From Dethiobacter sp. (GTDB lineage Bacteria > Bacillota > Dethiobacteria > Dethiobacterales > Dethiobacteraceae): a stretch of 35,314 nucleotides of DNA. Of this stretch, positions 22,779 through 31,250 are shown one piece after another. The stretch spans positions 1 to 35,314 of the forward strand of contig DYEY01000040.1 in assembly GCA_020725465.1 (NCBI GenBank), given 5' to 3'. A program made the translations under genes and the position numbers. The number at the start of each line of letters is the position of its first letter. Position 1 is the first letter of the stretch. The notes below the pieces were generated by a model that searched no databases, was not told where the DNA came from, and saw only the letters and a program-made list of their open reading frames with translations.

Positions 22779-23828
22779 TTATAAACAGATAAGTTCCTTG
22801 GTGCTTGCGGTAAGGTTGCGGCAACCGTCCTTCCCGATCACCACCACATCCTCAATCCTTACTCCGAACTTGCCGGGCAGGTAGACGCCGGGCTCCACCG
22901 TGACCACATTGCCTTCCTGCAGGGTTTCCTCCGACGCCGGCGAAAGCCGCGGCAGCTCGTGAACCTCCCTGCCCAGGCCGTGCCCCAGGCCGTGCCCGAA
23001 ATTCCGGTCGTACCCCTTCTCCGTCAGGTAATCCCGCGCCAGCGCATCCGCCTCCTTGCCGGTCATACCCGCCCTGATTCCGGCCAGCGCCCGCTCCTGG
23101 GCAGCCAGCACCTCCCGGTAAACCGCCCGTTCCTCCTCCCCCGCGCTTCCCACAAATACCGTCCGCGTCAGGTCTGAGCAGTAGCCGTCCAGCACGCACC
23201 CCAGGTCCAGCACCACCGCCTCGCCCGCCTCAATCTCCTTCTCCCCCGCCACGCCGTGGGGCAGCGCCGACCGCGGCCCGGAAGCCACGATTATCTCAAA
23301 AGCCACACTGCCGGCCCCCCTTTTCCGCATAAAAAACTCCAGCTCCAGCGCTATTTCCTTCTCCCGCGCACCGGGCCTGACCAGTTCCAGTGCGTAAGCA
23401 AACGCCTCGTCGGCCAGCCGCACCGCCGCCGCAATCTTCTCCACCTCTTCACCGCTCTTGATGCTGCGCAGCTTCAAAAGCGGCGACTGCTCCGCCGTGA
23501 CCTCCACTCCGGGCAGGGCTTCTTTCAGCTTACCGAAAGCCTCGCAGGTCAGGTGTTCCGCCTCCACGGCGAGCCTGTCCCCCGCCAGCAGTTCGCCCAC
23601 TTTCTTCCAGAGCGCCAGGCCGGCATCAACCACCTCAAAGCCGGTCACCTGCTGCGCCGCCTGTTCCAGGTAACGGAAATCGGTAAGGAAAAACGCCCTG
23701 TCGCCCTTCACCAGCGCATAGCCGAAAGTCCCGGTAAACCCGGTCAGGTAAGCCACATTGCGCGGGTTGGTCACCAGGAGCGACTTTCCGTTCAGTTTCT
23801 CCCTCAGGGCCAAAAGCCTGCCGTTCAT
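22779..23828 (-). CDS. M24B family Xaa-Pro peptidase (aminopeptidase P family)
   Basis: Protein of 349 residues. N-terminal creatinase-like domain (LLVTNPRNVAYLTGFTGTFG, FFLTDFRYLEQAAQQV) and C-terminal pita-bread catalytic domain with the metal ligands in VVLDLGCVLDGYCSDLTRT (two Asp), HGLGHGLG (His), VTVEPGVY (Glu) and VRIEDVVVI (Glu). It cleaves Xaa-Pro bonds in cytosolic peptides. Orthologues such as YqhT of Bacillus subtilis sit just upstream of efp, as here. GAGGTG lies just before the ATG. The 87-bp gap upstream has no gene; it separates this pair from the pilus operon. Confidence 0.94.
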   Translation of the reverse strand: MNGRLLALREKLNGKSLLVTNPRNVAYLTGFTGTFGYALVKGDRAFFLTDFRYLEQAAQQVTGFEVVDAGLALWKKVGELLAGDRLAVEAEHLTCEAFGKLKEALPGVEVTAEQSPLLKLRSIKSGEEVEKIAAAVRLADEAFAYALELVRPGAREKEIALELEFFMRKRGAGSVAFEIIVASGPRSALPHGVAGEKEIEAGEAVVLDLGCVLDGYCSDLTRTVFVGSAGEEERAVYREVLAAQERALAGIRAGMTGKEADALARDYLTEKGYDRNFGHGLGHGLGREVHELPRLSPASEETLQEGNVVTVEPGVYLPGKFGVRIEDVVVIGKDGCRNLTASTKELICL

Positions 23829-23915
23829 TGCACACCTCTTTTTCTAAAGCCTATTATTTCGCTCCCGCGGCAAAAAAATCCTGCCCTGCCTGAAAAGTAC
23901 TTATTTTATTTTCAT

Positions 23916-24383
23916 CTACGGCGGCACCGTGTCGATCCTGACCCGGCCGGTCACCGGCCGGACGATTACGTAAAGCCGGTTCCCCTTTTTGTCACGCAGG
24001 GCCACGTGCCCTCCAATATTGGGCGCGCCGGTGGGGCGGAAATAAAGGGTGGGCCGGTTTTCCATGGCCAGCGGGAAATTGACGTGCGAAAGCTCCACCC
24101 CCTCCGGCAGCCGCACCCAGCTTGTCCCCTCCGGGTAAATCCGCTTGTAGCGGTGGTTGAACTGGTAAAATACCAGGTAGCAGTTGACGCCATCCACAAT
24201 GGCCCGGTACCTCGTCTCCCTGATGCACGCTGCCAGCTGGTTGGCCGCCACCTTGAGCGACCAGTACGAGGAATGAAGCGCCAGCGGCACCACCACCGCC
24301 AGGAGCAGGCTCAGCACCAGCAACACCACCGCCAGTTCCACCAGGGTAACCCCGGCCTTCCCGCGCCTGCCCACCGCGCTCAC
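23916..24383 (-). CDS. Minor pseudopilin, GspH/FimT type
   Basis: Protein of 155 residues. The class III signal is GRRGKAG, cut before VTLVELAVVLLVLSL, with Glu at position five after cleavage, and a beta-rich C-terminal domain with the GspH-like pattern (LAACIRETRYRAIVDG, then strands). It is likely a minor pilin priming pilus assembly. The GTG start overlaps the PilX-like stop by four bases. It is the last gene of the pilus operon. Confidence 0.85.
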   Translation of the reverse strand: MSAVGRRGKAGVTLVELAVVLLVLSLLLAVVVPLALHSSYWSLKVAANQLAACIRETRYRAIVDGVNCYLVFYQFNHRYKRIYPEGTSWVRLPEGVELSHVNFPLAMENRPTLYFRPTGAPNIGGHVALRDKKGNRLYVIVRPVTGRVRIDTVPP

Positions 24384-25456
24384 CTTCTTGGCGTCGGGTC
24401 GATATACTCCAGGGTAAAGCCGGCCAGCCCGCTGAACGACCCGGGCGCCAGTTCCCCCCGGTACAGCTTCAGCGCCGCTTCGCTGCCGGTGACCCGCACC
24501 AGTTCAAGGTCAATATCCCCCGCCGCCGCCAGCGCGCCGCAAAGCAAAAGCGGCGCCTCCCGCTTTGCCCGGCCGTCAACGATGCTGCCGCCGCTGCAGA
24601 AAAAAGCGCTTCCCCCCGCCTGCTCCGCCGCTGTCCCAAAAACAATATCCCTCTCCGCCAGCACCACAAAATCACCGGCCAACGCCTGTGGCCGCCAGTC
24701 CACGCTTCCCCGCACCACCAGCACCCCGCTGAACAAAAATTCCCCGCTCACCGTAAGGTCGCCCGGCACATAGACCAGTGACTTCCCGGCCGCGCCCAGC
24801 TCTTCCCAGTAATACTTATCCATAATCACCGGTATATGCCACCTGGGGTCGAAAAAAAAAGCCCTGTCCGCATACCAGGTAAAATCCAAATCCAGGCTCC
24901 CGCCGCGGTTCTCAGGGCATACCCGCCCTCCGCCGGCCAGCCGGTAGCCGGCGCCCCACTCCGCCCTTACTTCTTTGGCATAAAGGGAGCCGTGCACCAC
25001 GTTCTCCCCCGCCACAAAAACAATTCTCTTTGCCCCCACGTGGCCCCGCACCTCCGCCCGGCCAAGCCGCACCTCGCCCCCCGCCAGCAGTGCCCGCCCG
25101 CCAAACAGGTCAATGCCGGCCCGCACCAAAAGCAGCCTGGTCTTTCCTTCCGCCCTGCCCACCGACCGGATCAGCTTGCCCTCACCGGCGCTTTCCACCT
25201 CCACCCGGAAAAAGGGGGGCTCCCCCGCCCGCTCCAGCACCGCCGTGTACCCGGCAAACAAATCCCCGTCCCGCGGCAGCCTGGCCACCGCCTCCTCGAC
25301 CCCCGCCTCGGCGTGGTAATACAGGCGGTCATAAAGGGCCACGTTGCGGCTGATCCGGTACTCGGTCAGCCCCAGCTCCAAAAGCCCAACCCCCAGGATG
25401 TTAAAAATGACGGCAAACAACAGCACCATGACCACCGCAGAACCGTTATTTTTCAC
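24380..25456 (-). CDS. PilX-like pilus assembly protein
   Basis: Protein of 358 residues with an N-terminal hydrophobic helix (SAVVMVLLFAVIFNILGVGL) and the PilX family Glu-rich helix after it (LTEYRISRNVALYDRLYYHAEAGVEEAVARL), then a long beta-rich region. No clear class III cleavage Gly-Phe-Thr is seen, but NGSAVVMVLL has the PilX-type start. It probably sits in the pilus tip or initiation complex. The GTG start overlaps the PilW-like stop by four bases. Confidence 0.78.
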   Translation of the reverse strand: MKNNGSAVVMVLLFAVIFNILGVGLLELGLTEYRISRNVALYDRLYYHAEAGVEEAVARLPRDGDLFAGYTAVLERAGEPPFFRVEVESAGEGKLIRSVGRAEGKTRLLLVRAGIDLFGGRALLAGGEVRLGRAEVRGHVGAKRIVFVAGENVVHGSLYAKEVRAEWGAGYRLAGGGRVCPENRGGSLDLDFTWYADRAFFFDPRWHIPVIMDKYYWEELGAAGKSLVYVPGDLTVSGEFLFSGVLVVRGSVDWRPQALAGDFVVLAERDIVFGTAAEQAGGSAFFCSGGSIVDGRAKREAPLLLCGALAAAGDIDLELVRVTGSEAALKLYRGELAPGSFSGLAGFTLEYIDPTPRR

Positions 25457-25935
25457 TCATCTCCACCCTGCCTGACATTTCTCGGCCAGACCAGGCAGCG
25501 GTATTCCACCCCGCCGCCCCGTCCCGCCGCCCGCACCGCCAAAAGCACCGGCTCCCCCGCCCCCAGCGCCCCCTCCGGCCCCAGCACAAACGACTCGATA
25601 TTATTGGCGATGGAGGCCGCCGTACCTCCGGGCAGGTAAAGCAAAAGCTGCTGGCCCGCCAGGTAAAACATATAAATTTCCTCCCGGCCGTCTTTGAGCT
25701 TGCTGTACCTTACCCGCTGGTTGGCGCAGTCCACCCAGACCGCCCGGGCGTACTGCAGCTCAGCCACCAGCTCTTCAGCGGCGATGCGGGCGTGCTGGCC
25801 CGTCTCGGCCCGGCCCGCCATACTATCAAACCCGGCCAGGCAAAAGCCGTGAAACGTCACAGCGGCACACAGCGCCAGAAGCAGCAGGGACAATGCCACC
25901 AGCAGCTCCGCCAGGGTAACGCCTCTCTCGTCCAT
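25453..25935 (-). CDS. Minor pilin, PilW/PulJ-like
   Basis: Protein of 160 residues. The very short leader MDERG is followed by VTLAELLVALSLLLLALCAA with Glu at position five of the mature form, the type IV prepilin signal. The remainder is a small beta domain. It lies three bases after the PilV-like gene and overlaps the PilX-like gene. It is likely a minor pilin; assignment to PilW is by order and size only. Confidence 0.82.
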   Translation of the reverse strand: MDERGVTLAELLVALSLLLLALCAAVTFHGFCLAGFDSMAGRAETGQHARIAAEELVAELQYARAVWVDCANQRVRYSKLKDGREEIYMFYLAGQQLLLYLPGGTAASIANNIESFVLGPEGALGAGEPVLLAVRAAGRGGGVEYRCLVWPRNVRQGGDE

Positions 25936-25938
25936 GGC

Positions 25939-26331
25939 TCACCTGGCAGCCAGGTAAGAGGACAGCTTGTACTCGCCCTCTTCCCAGCTGACCCGCACCG
26001 TAACCAGCCACAGCCTGAGGCCTTCCGCCCCCTCCGGCACCTTCACCCTCACTTCCCGGCTGAAGGCGGGATACCCCGCCACCTCCGCCTCGTCTCCGTC
26101 CGCCGCGTGCCAGTAACCGCCGCTTTTAACCTCCTCCATCTTCTCCCTGGCCAAAGCGGCCGCCGTGGTATGTCTTTCCGCCACCGCCATGCTCCGGTTT
26201 GCCACGGTGTACATGCCGAAAAAACCGGCCGAAGCCAGCCCCAGGATCATGATGGCCACCACCGATTCGAGCAAAAAAAAGCCCCGGTTGCCTTTTGGGT
26301 CCAGGACAAAAAACGGTAATTTTTTCACCAC
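25939..26331 (-). CDS. Minor pilin, PilV-like
   Basis: Protein of 130 residues with a 17-residue leader ending NRG, then FFLLESVVAIMILGLASAGF, where Glu is at position five after the cleavage site. The helix continues into ALAREKMEEVKSGGYW, usual for PilV/PulI-like minor pilins. The start is GTG at 26331 with GGGAGG upstream; part of this site can pair in a hairpin (26339-26352). It is the first minor-pilin gene after a 178-bp gap with its own promoter candidate. Confidence 0.82.
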   Translation of the reverse strand: MVKKLPFFVLDPKGNRGFFLLESVVAIMILGLASAGFFGMYTVANRSMAVAERHTTAAALAREKMEEVKSGGYWHAADGDEAEVAGYPAFSREVRVKVPEGAEGLRLWLVTVRVSWEEGEYKLSSYLAAR

Positions 26332-26461
26332 ACAACCCTCCCGGCACCGGGAATCAGGATCCCTGGCGTTACAAGGCGCCGGCGCCGCATGGCCGGCGGT
26401 ATCACCTTTGCCACCCTTCCTTATTATTCCACATTAAAGCCCCTTGTCCTGCTTATTCCAA
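26332..26461 (-). promoter_or_regulatory. Promoter candidate and structured leader of the minor-pilin genes
   Basis: On the minus strand TTGGAA (26456-26461), 17 bases, TTTAAT (26433-26438). The predicted leader of about 95 bases is GC-rich with self-complementary GGCGCCGGCGCC and ends in TCCCGG-TG-CCGGGA (26339-26352), whose second arm contains part of the ribosome site GGGAGGG. I saw no known riboswitch core. The stretch 26332-26509 has no gene. Confidence 0.45.
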
Positions 26462-26509
26462 CATAAAATTGTGCGCCATATTCCGACTGTTTTCGTTTTC
26501 GCCCGCGTT

Positions 26510-27253
26510 CTACCAGCGAATATACCAGTGCAGAATCCTCTCTCCCCACAGCCCCACCACCACCGCGGCCATGACCAGGAACGGCCCGAAAGGGACAGGG
26601 TCTTTGCGCTTCTTTATGCCGGCGGCCAGCAAAAAGATGCCGGTCAGTCCCCCGGCCACAAAAGCCACGAACAACAGCAGCAAAGTCTGCTGCCAGCCGT
26701 ACCAGAACCCCAGCGCCGCCATCAGCTTCACGTCGCCGCCGCCCATGCCGCCCCGGCTCACCACCGCCAGCAACAGCAACAGGCCTCCCCCCGCCAGCAT
26801 CCCCAGCAGCGCGTTACCCCAGGGCAGCACCGGGCGAAACACCTGCACCGCCAGGGCCAACACCAAAAGCACAATCACCAGCCGGTTGGGTATCACCTGG
26901 TGGTCCAAGTCGATAAAGAACACCACCAGGAGCACGCTGTAAAAGAAAGCCTGCGGGAAAAAGTCAAAGCCCGGGAAACGCCAAAGCAGCACCACAAACA
27001 TAAAGGCAGTAAGCAGCTCCACCAGCGCGTAGCGCCAGTGGATGGCAACGCCGCAGCCCCGGCAGCGTCCCCGCTGCCGGAGGTAGCTTACCACCGGTAT
27101 CAGCTCCCTCGCCCCCAGGCGCCGGCCGCAGCCGGGACAACGGGAAGGAGGGAAGATTACAGACTCCCCCCTGGCAATCCGGTAAATACATACATTGAGA
27201 AAGGACCCCACCGCCAAGCCCAGGACAAACGCCGTCACCGCCAGCGGGATCAA
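26510..27253 (-). CDS. pilD: Prepilin peptidase / N-methyltransferase (A24 family)
   Basis: Polytopic membrane protein of about 247 residues that cleaves the leader of prepilins and methylates the new N-terminus. Visible: VGSFLNVCIYRIARGES, the cytoplasmic zinc loop with CPGCGRR and CRGCGVAI, the first catalytic Asp in FFIDLDHQVIPN and the second in GGGDVKLMA. The TTG at 27253 overlaps the pilT stop by four bases and has GGAGAGG about eight bases upstream; the frame extends to 27331 only inside pilT. The pilins here carry the substrate motif. Confidence 0.93.
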   Translation of the reverse strand: MIPLAVTAFVLGLAVGSFLNVCIYRIARGESVIFPPSRCPGCGRRLGARELIPVVSYLRQRGRCRGCGVAIHWRYALVELLTAFMFVVLLWRFPGFDFFPQAFFYSVLLVVFFIDLDHQVIPNRLVIVLLVLALAVQVFRPVLPWGNALLGMLAGGGLLLLLAVVSRGGMGGGDVKLMAALGFWYGWQQTLLLLFVAFVAGGLTGIFLLAAGIKKRKDPVPFGPFLVMAAVVVGLWGERILHWYIRW

Positions 27254-28326
27254 GTGAGCAGCCTCTCCAGTTCTCTTTTGTCCACGCAGCGGGCCACGGC
27301 GGTGTCCCGGGTGATCAGGCCGCGCATGCAAAGCTCCGCCAGGGCGTAGTCCATGGTCTGCATGCCCACCGCTCTGCCGGTCTGCATGGCGGTGTAAAGC
27401 TGGTGCTCCTTGCCTTCGCGGATGATGTTGCTCACCGCCGGCGTGTTAATCAGCACCTCCACCGCCGCCACCCGCCCCTGCCCGTCGGCCCGGGGTAGGA
27501 TCTGCTGGGCCACCACCCCTTTTAGGGTGTCGGCCAGCTGCAGCCGGATCTGGTTGCGCATGGCGTCGCTGAACACGTCTACGATGCGGTGCACCGCCAG
27601 CGGCGCCGTCTGGGTGTGCAGGGTTGAAAACACCAAATGCCCCGTCTCCGCTGCGGTCAGGGCGATGGCCACGCTCTCCTGGTCCCGCATTTCGCCGATC
27701 AGTATCACGTCCGGGTCGTGCCGCAGCAGGTGGCGCAGCGCATCGGCAAAGGAATGGGTGTCGCTCCCCACTTCCCGCTGCCGGACGATGGACTTTTTAT
27801 GGCTGTGCAGGAACTCGATGGGGTGCTCCAAGGTGACGATATTCACCCGCCGCTCCTGGTTGATCAGGTCGATAATGGACGCCAGGGTGGTGGACTTGCC
27901 GCTGCCCGTGGGCCCGGTCACCAGCACCAACCCCCGCGGCAGCCGAGACAACTCCTTCACCACCGGCGGCAGCCCCAGGTCCTCGATCCGCGGTATGTTC
28001 CAGGGCACCATGCGGAAAGCCACGTCGATGGAACCCCGCTGCTTCATGATGCTGCCCCGGAACCGGCTTAGCCCCTGCACCGAATAAGAAAAGTCCAGCT
28101 CCCAGTTTTTCCGGAAGGAATCCTTCTGGTGGTCGTCCAGGATGGGGTAAATCATCTCCTCGATGTCACCCGGCTTCAGCGGCGGAAAGTCCAGCTGGAC
28201 CAGGTCGCCGTAAACCCGGGCCATGGGCGGCAGCCCGGCGGTCAGGTGCAGGTCGGAGGCCCTCATTTCCACGCATTTATACAGGATCTTGTCCAAATCC
28301 GGCACAAGCATAATGGGATTGGTCAT
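27250..28326 (-). CDS. pilT: Type IV pilus retraction ATPase PilT
   Basis: Hexameric ATPase of 358 residues, driving pilus retraction and twitching. N-terminal PAS-like ASDLHLTAGLPPMARV, Walker A GPTGSGKSTTLASII (about 130-144), Asp box DVILIGEMRDQES, His box AAETGHLVFSTLHT and the PilT signature near the C-terminus SNIIREGKEHQLYTAMQTG. Its start overlaps the pilB stop by four bases (ATGA), with GAGGGTGA upstream, so translation is coupled. Confidence 0.95.
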   Translation of the reverse strand: MTNPIMLVPDLDKILYKCVEMRASDLHLTAGLPPMARVYGDLVQLDFPPLKPGDIEEMIYPILDDHQKDSFRKNWELDFSYSVQGLSRFRGSIMKQRGSIDVAFRMVPWNIPRIEDLGLPPVVKELSRLPRGLVLVTGPTGSGKSTTLASIIDLINQERRVNIVTLEHPIEFLHSHKKSIVRQREVGSDTHSFADALRHLLRHDPDVILIGEMRDQESVAIALTAAETGHLVFSTLHTQTAPLAVHRIVDVFSDAMRNQIRLQLADTLKGVVAQQILPRADGQGRVAAVEVLINTPAVSNIIREGKEHQLYTAMQTGRAVGMQTMDYALAELCMRGLITRDTAVARCVDKRELERLLT

Positions 28327-30020
28327 AATATCACCCTCAGTATTTCTTCAATTGAGGTGAGGCCCTGCCTCACTTTTTTCAGGCCGTCCTGGCGCAAAGT
28401 AATCATCCCCTCCTCAATTGCTTTTTTCTTGATTTCGCTGGCTGATTTTCGCTCCAGCGTCAGCCGCTGGATACTCTCGCTCACCGGCAACAATTCGTAC
28501 ACCCCGATCCGCCCGCTGTACCCGGTGTGGCTGCAGCGCATGCAGCCTCCCTGCCTGGCCCGATATATCTTCACCTTCTTCTCTCCCGGCTCCAGCGGGA
28601 AATCTTCTATCTTGCGCGCATCCTCCGCGTCCAGGGTGTACGCCTCCCGGCACTGCACGCACAGCAGCCGCGCCAGCCGCTGCGCCAGGATGGCCAAAAT
28701 CGAGGAGGCGGTAAGGTACGGCTCTATCTCCATCTCCGTCAGCCTGGTTATGGCCCCGGCCGCGTCGTTGGTATGCAGCGTGGAAAAAACCAGGTGGCCG
28801 GTCAGGGCCGACTCGATGGCGATACGGGCTGTTTCCTTGTCCCGGATCTCACCCACCATGATGATATCCGGGTCGCTGCGTAGGATGGACCGCAGCCCCG
28901 AGGCAAAGGTCAGCCCCGCCTTGGGGTTGATCTGGATCTGGTTGATGCCCTCCATGCGGTACTCCACCGGGTCCTCCACCGTGATGACGTTTTTCTCCAC
29001 CCGGTCCACCGCCGCCAAGCTGGCGTACAGCGTGGTGCTCTTGCCGCTCCCCGTGGGCCCGGTCACCGGTATAAACCCATACGGCTTGGCCACCGCCTGC
29101 CGGTAAAGCGACAGCACCTCCGGCGAGATGCCCAGTTCCTCCAGGGTGATGGTCCGCGCCGTCCGCTCAAGCAAACGCAGCGTCATCCGCTCGCCAAAGC
29201 TGGCCGGAAGGCTGGCCACCCGCACGTCGATGACCTTCCCCTCGATCTTCAGCGTCATCCGTCCGTCCTGGGGCACCCTTCTCTCCGCAATATTCATATT
29301 GGCCATAATCTTCAGCCTTGACACCAGCGGCGCGTGGATCTGCCTGGGCGGCGACATAATGTCGTGCAGCACCCCGTCAATCCGGAACCTCACCCGCAGC
29401 GTCTTCTCGTAGACCTCGATATGCACGTCGCTGGCCTTGGAATTCACCGCCTGGGCGATAATAACGTTGGCCAGCTGCACCGCCGGCTTCTCCTCCGACA
29501 CCCGGACATCCCGGGCGGCCTCCTCCTCGCCTTCCTCCTCCTCCTCGGCGCTGTGCTCCACGCCCACGCTGCTTTTCGCGTAATTGTTAATGGCCGCCTC
29601 CAGCTCGCTGTCAGTCACCACCACCGGCTTAATATTAAACCCGGAAATAATGCGCAGGTCATCTAAAATAAGTAAATCGGTCGGCTGGCGCATGGCCACC
29701 ACCAGTTTATCGTTCTCAAAATCAATGGGAAAAGCCCCGTAGCGCCTGGCCGTTTCCGCCGAAATGGTGGCGGTGGCCACCGCGTTCACCGGGTATTCCT
29801 CCAGGGAAACAAAAGGCACCCCGGCCCGCTTGGCCAACACCCGGGCGATATCGGTCTCGCTGCAGAACTTCCGGTCCACCAGCACCTTCCCCAGTAATCC
29901 TTTATCGCCCTTTTTCATCTCCTGGCTCTTCAGCGCCGCATTCAGCTGTTCCTCGGTTATAATTCCTTCGTTGACCAACATTTTCCCCAGCAGGTCAGGC
30001 CGCGCAACCTGTCTCACCAT
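28323..30020 (-). CDS. pilB: Type IV pilus extension ATPase PilB
   Basis: GspE/PilB ATPase of about 565 residues that powers pilus assembly. The N-terminal MshEN-like domain has two repeats (LLGKMLVNEGIITEEQL and LLGKVLVDRKFCSETDI) in which the usual Arg of RLG is Leu. Then come SDVHIEVYEKTLRVRFRIDG, Walker A GPTGSGKSTTLYASL, DIIMVGEIRDKETARIA, the His box TGHLVFSTLHTND, and the four-Cys zinc motif CVQC and CMRC. The ATG at 30020 follows GGGGAG; a GTG at 30026 is possible. Confidence 0.95.
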   Translation of the reverse strand: MVRQVARPDLLGKMLVNEGIITEEQLNAALKSQEMKKGDKGLLGKVLVDRKFCSETDIARVLAKRAGVPFVSLEEYPVNAVATATISAETARRYGAFPIDFENDKLVVAMRQPTDLLILDDLRIISGFNIKPVVVTDSELEAAINNYAKSSVGVEHSAEEEEEGEEEAARDVRVSEEKPAVQLANVIIAQAVNSKASDVHIEVYEKTLRVRFRIDGVLHDIMSPPRQIHAPLVSRLKIMANMNIAERRVPQDGRMTLKIEGKVIDVRVASLPASFGERMTLRLLERTARTITLEELGISPEVLSLYRQAVAKPYGFIPVTGPTGSGKSTTLYASLAAVDRVEKNVITVEDPVEYRMEGINQIQINPKAGLTFASGLRSILRSDPDIIMVGEIRDKETARIAIESALTGHLVFSTLHTNDAAGAITRLTEMEIEPYLTASSILAILAQRLARLLCVQCREAYTLDAEDARKIEDFPLEPGEKKVKIYRARQGGCMRCSHTGYSGRIGVYELLPVSESIQRLTLERKSASEIKKKAIEEGMITLRQDGLKKVRQGLTSIEEILRVIL

Positions 30021-30038
30021 AAGCACTCCCCAACGTAC

Positions 30039-30710
30039 TTATTTTATTACCTTGAAGTTGAGCCCGACCAGCACTCCCCCCGAGTAGCGCTGCCCCAGGC
30101 TGACCCTGACCCTGGTACCGTCAAAATTATAGGTAACAGGACCTTTTTGCAGATCGGGCACCAAATCCTTCAGCACACCAAGATATCTGCCGTTTAATGT
30201 GACATCCAGCGCCCACTCCCGGCCCACCTGCTCAAGCCTCACTTCGCCGCCGGCAAAACTGACTGACCCGTCTTTGGGCAAGTTGGTTCTGAGAACCCGC
30301 TCATTATCCACGAAAACATCAATCCAGCACCGGTCCAGTGCGACCAGCTGTATATTCACCGGGCCCGTTCCCGGTTCGACCGGACCCGGCTGCGCCGCCG
30401 GAGGCTCCTCCGGCTTAACCTCCGGTGGAATAACCACATTGGGCACCGGCTGAAAAGGGTCTCTGCCTTCCTCCTTAATCTCAGCCAGCTTTTTCTGTTC
30501 GGCCGTAACCACCGCGGGAGCCAGGAAAGGATCCCGTTCCGGCTGACGCCTTTCCCTAGCCAAAAGAGGGCCCGCGGCAGGCGCCGGCTGAGCGGCGGCG
30601 GGCGCCGGCTGCTTTATCTCCGGGCTTTTCAGGGCACACCCGGACAACAGGATTACCAGCATCAGGCAGGGTATAACTGTCCTCTTTGTCCCGTTCGGCT
30701 TTTTATTCAT
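30039..30710 (-). CDS. PilP-like pilus lipoprotein with RodZ-C-like domain
   Basis: Lipoprotein of about 223 residues from the ATG at 30710 (GAGGT seven bases upstream); a start at 30728 overlapping pilO is possible. The signal ends ILLSGC, with lipidated Cys25. A Pro/Ala-rich linker contains two DPF motifs (RDPFLAP-like and RDPFQPVPNV), as in PilP. The C-terminal domain (about 115-200: VNIQLVALDRCWIDVFVDN, RTNLPKDGSVSFAGGE, LDVTLNGRYLGVL) resembles the DUF4115 domain at the RodZ C-terminus. By gene order it takes the place of PilP after pilM-N-O. It would face the cell exterior in this monoderm. Confidence 0.72.
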   Translation of the reverse strand: MNKKPNGTKRTVIPCLMLVILLSGCALKSPEIKQPAPAAAQPAPAAGPLLARERRQPERDPFLAPAVVTAEQKKLAEIKEEGRDPFQPVPNVVIPPEVKPEEPPAAQPGPVEPGTGPVNIQLVALDRCWIDVFVDNERVLRTNLPKDGSVSFAGGEVRLEQVGREWALDVTLNGRYLGVLKDLVPDLQKGPVTYNFDGTRVRVSLGQRYSGGVLVGLNFKVIK

Positions 30711-30720
30711 GGCATATACC

Positions 30721-31248
30721 TCATTCACCGGTATAGAAAGCGCTGGCCTTAATGTAAGCGGTCAGATCCGGCGCTGCCTGTTGGTTTACTTCTGCCTTGA
30801 TTTCCTCTATCCTCACAGCCCTCTCATAAAGCCTGATGTACTCAAGGAGATTCAGCATCCCGTGAAACCGGCCCTCAAAAGTCATATTAACCGGCAGCAC
30901 ATAAACCCCGTCCGTTTTGGCCCGCTCACCGAACCTGATCACAGTGAAACGCAGAGCCGACAAATCCGCCGCCGACTGCATATCCACCAGCAACCGCTCA
31001 TCGCCGGCGTCCTTCGGCAAAAGCTGCTCCAGCACGGCCAGCTGTTCCTTAAACTCCTCTTCCTTCTCCGCCAGCGCTTTCATAGCCTGCAGCCTCACCC
31101 TGGCCTGCCCGAGCTGCAGCTCCTCTGCCGCCAGTATATCAGCCGTTCTCTTCAGGACACCAAGCTGCAGGTACCCTACAGCCAAAAGCGCCCCCACCGC
31201 CAGGATTACCACAAACAATAAAGGCCTGCTTATCGCCGCTTTACCCAC
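30721..31248 (-). CDS. pilO: Type IV pilus alignment protein PilO
   Basis: Protein of 175 residues: one N-terminal membrane helix (LLFVVILAVGALLAVGYLQLG), a coiled coil (about 35-80) and a ferredoxin-like extracytoplasmic domain with LPVNMTFEGRFHGMLNLLEYI, the PilO signature region. It pairs with PilN in the inner-membrane alignment complex. The GTG is two bases after the pilN stop. Identity rests on layout, size and order as well as the motif. Confidence 0.85.
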   Translation of the reverse strand: MGKAAISRPLLFVVILAVGALLAVGYLQLGVLKRTADILAAEELQLGQARVRLQAMKALAEKEEEFKEQLAVLEQLLPKDAGDERLLVDMQSAADLSALRFTVIRFGERAKTDGVYVLPVNMTFEGRFHGMLNLLEYIRLYERAVRIEEIKAEVNQQAAPDLTAYIKASAFYTGE

Positions 31249-31250
31249 AG

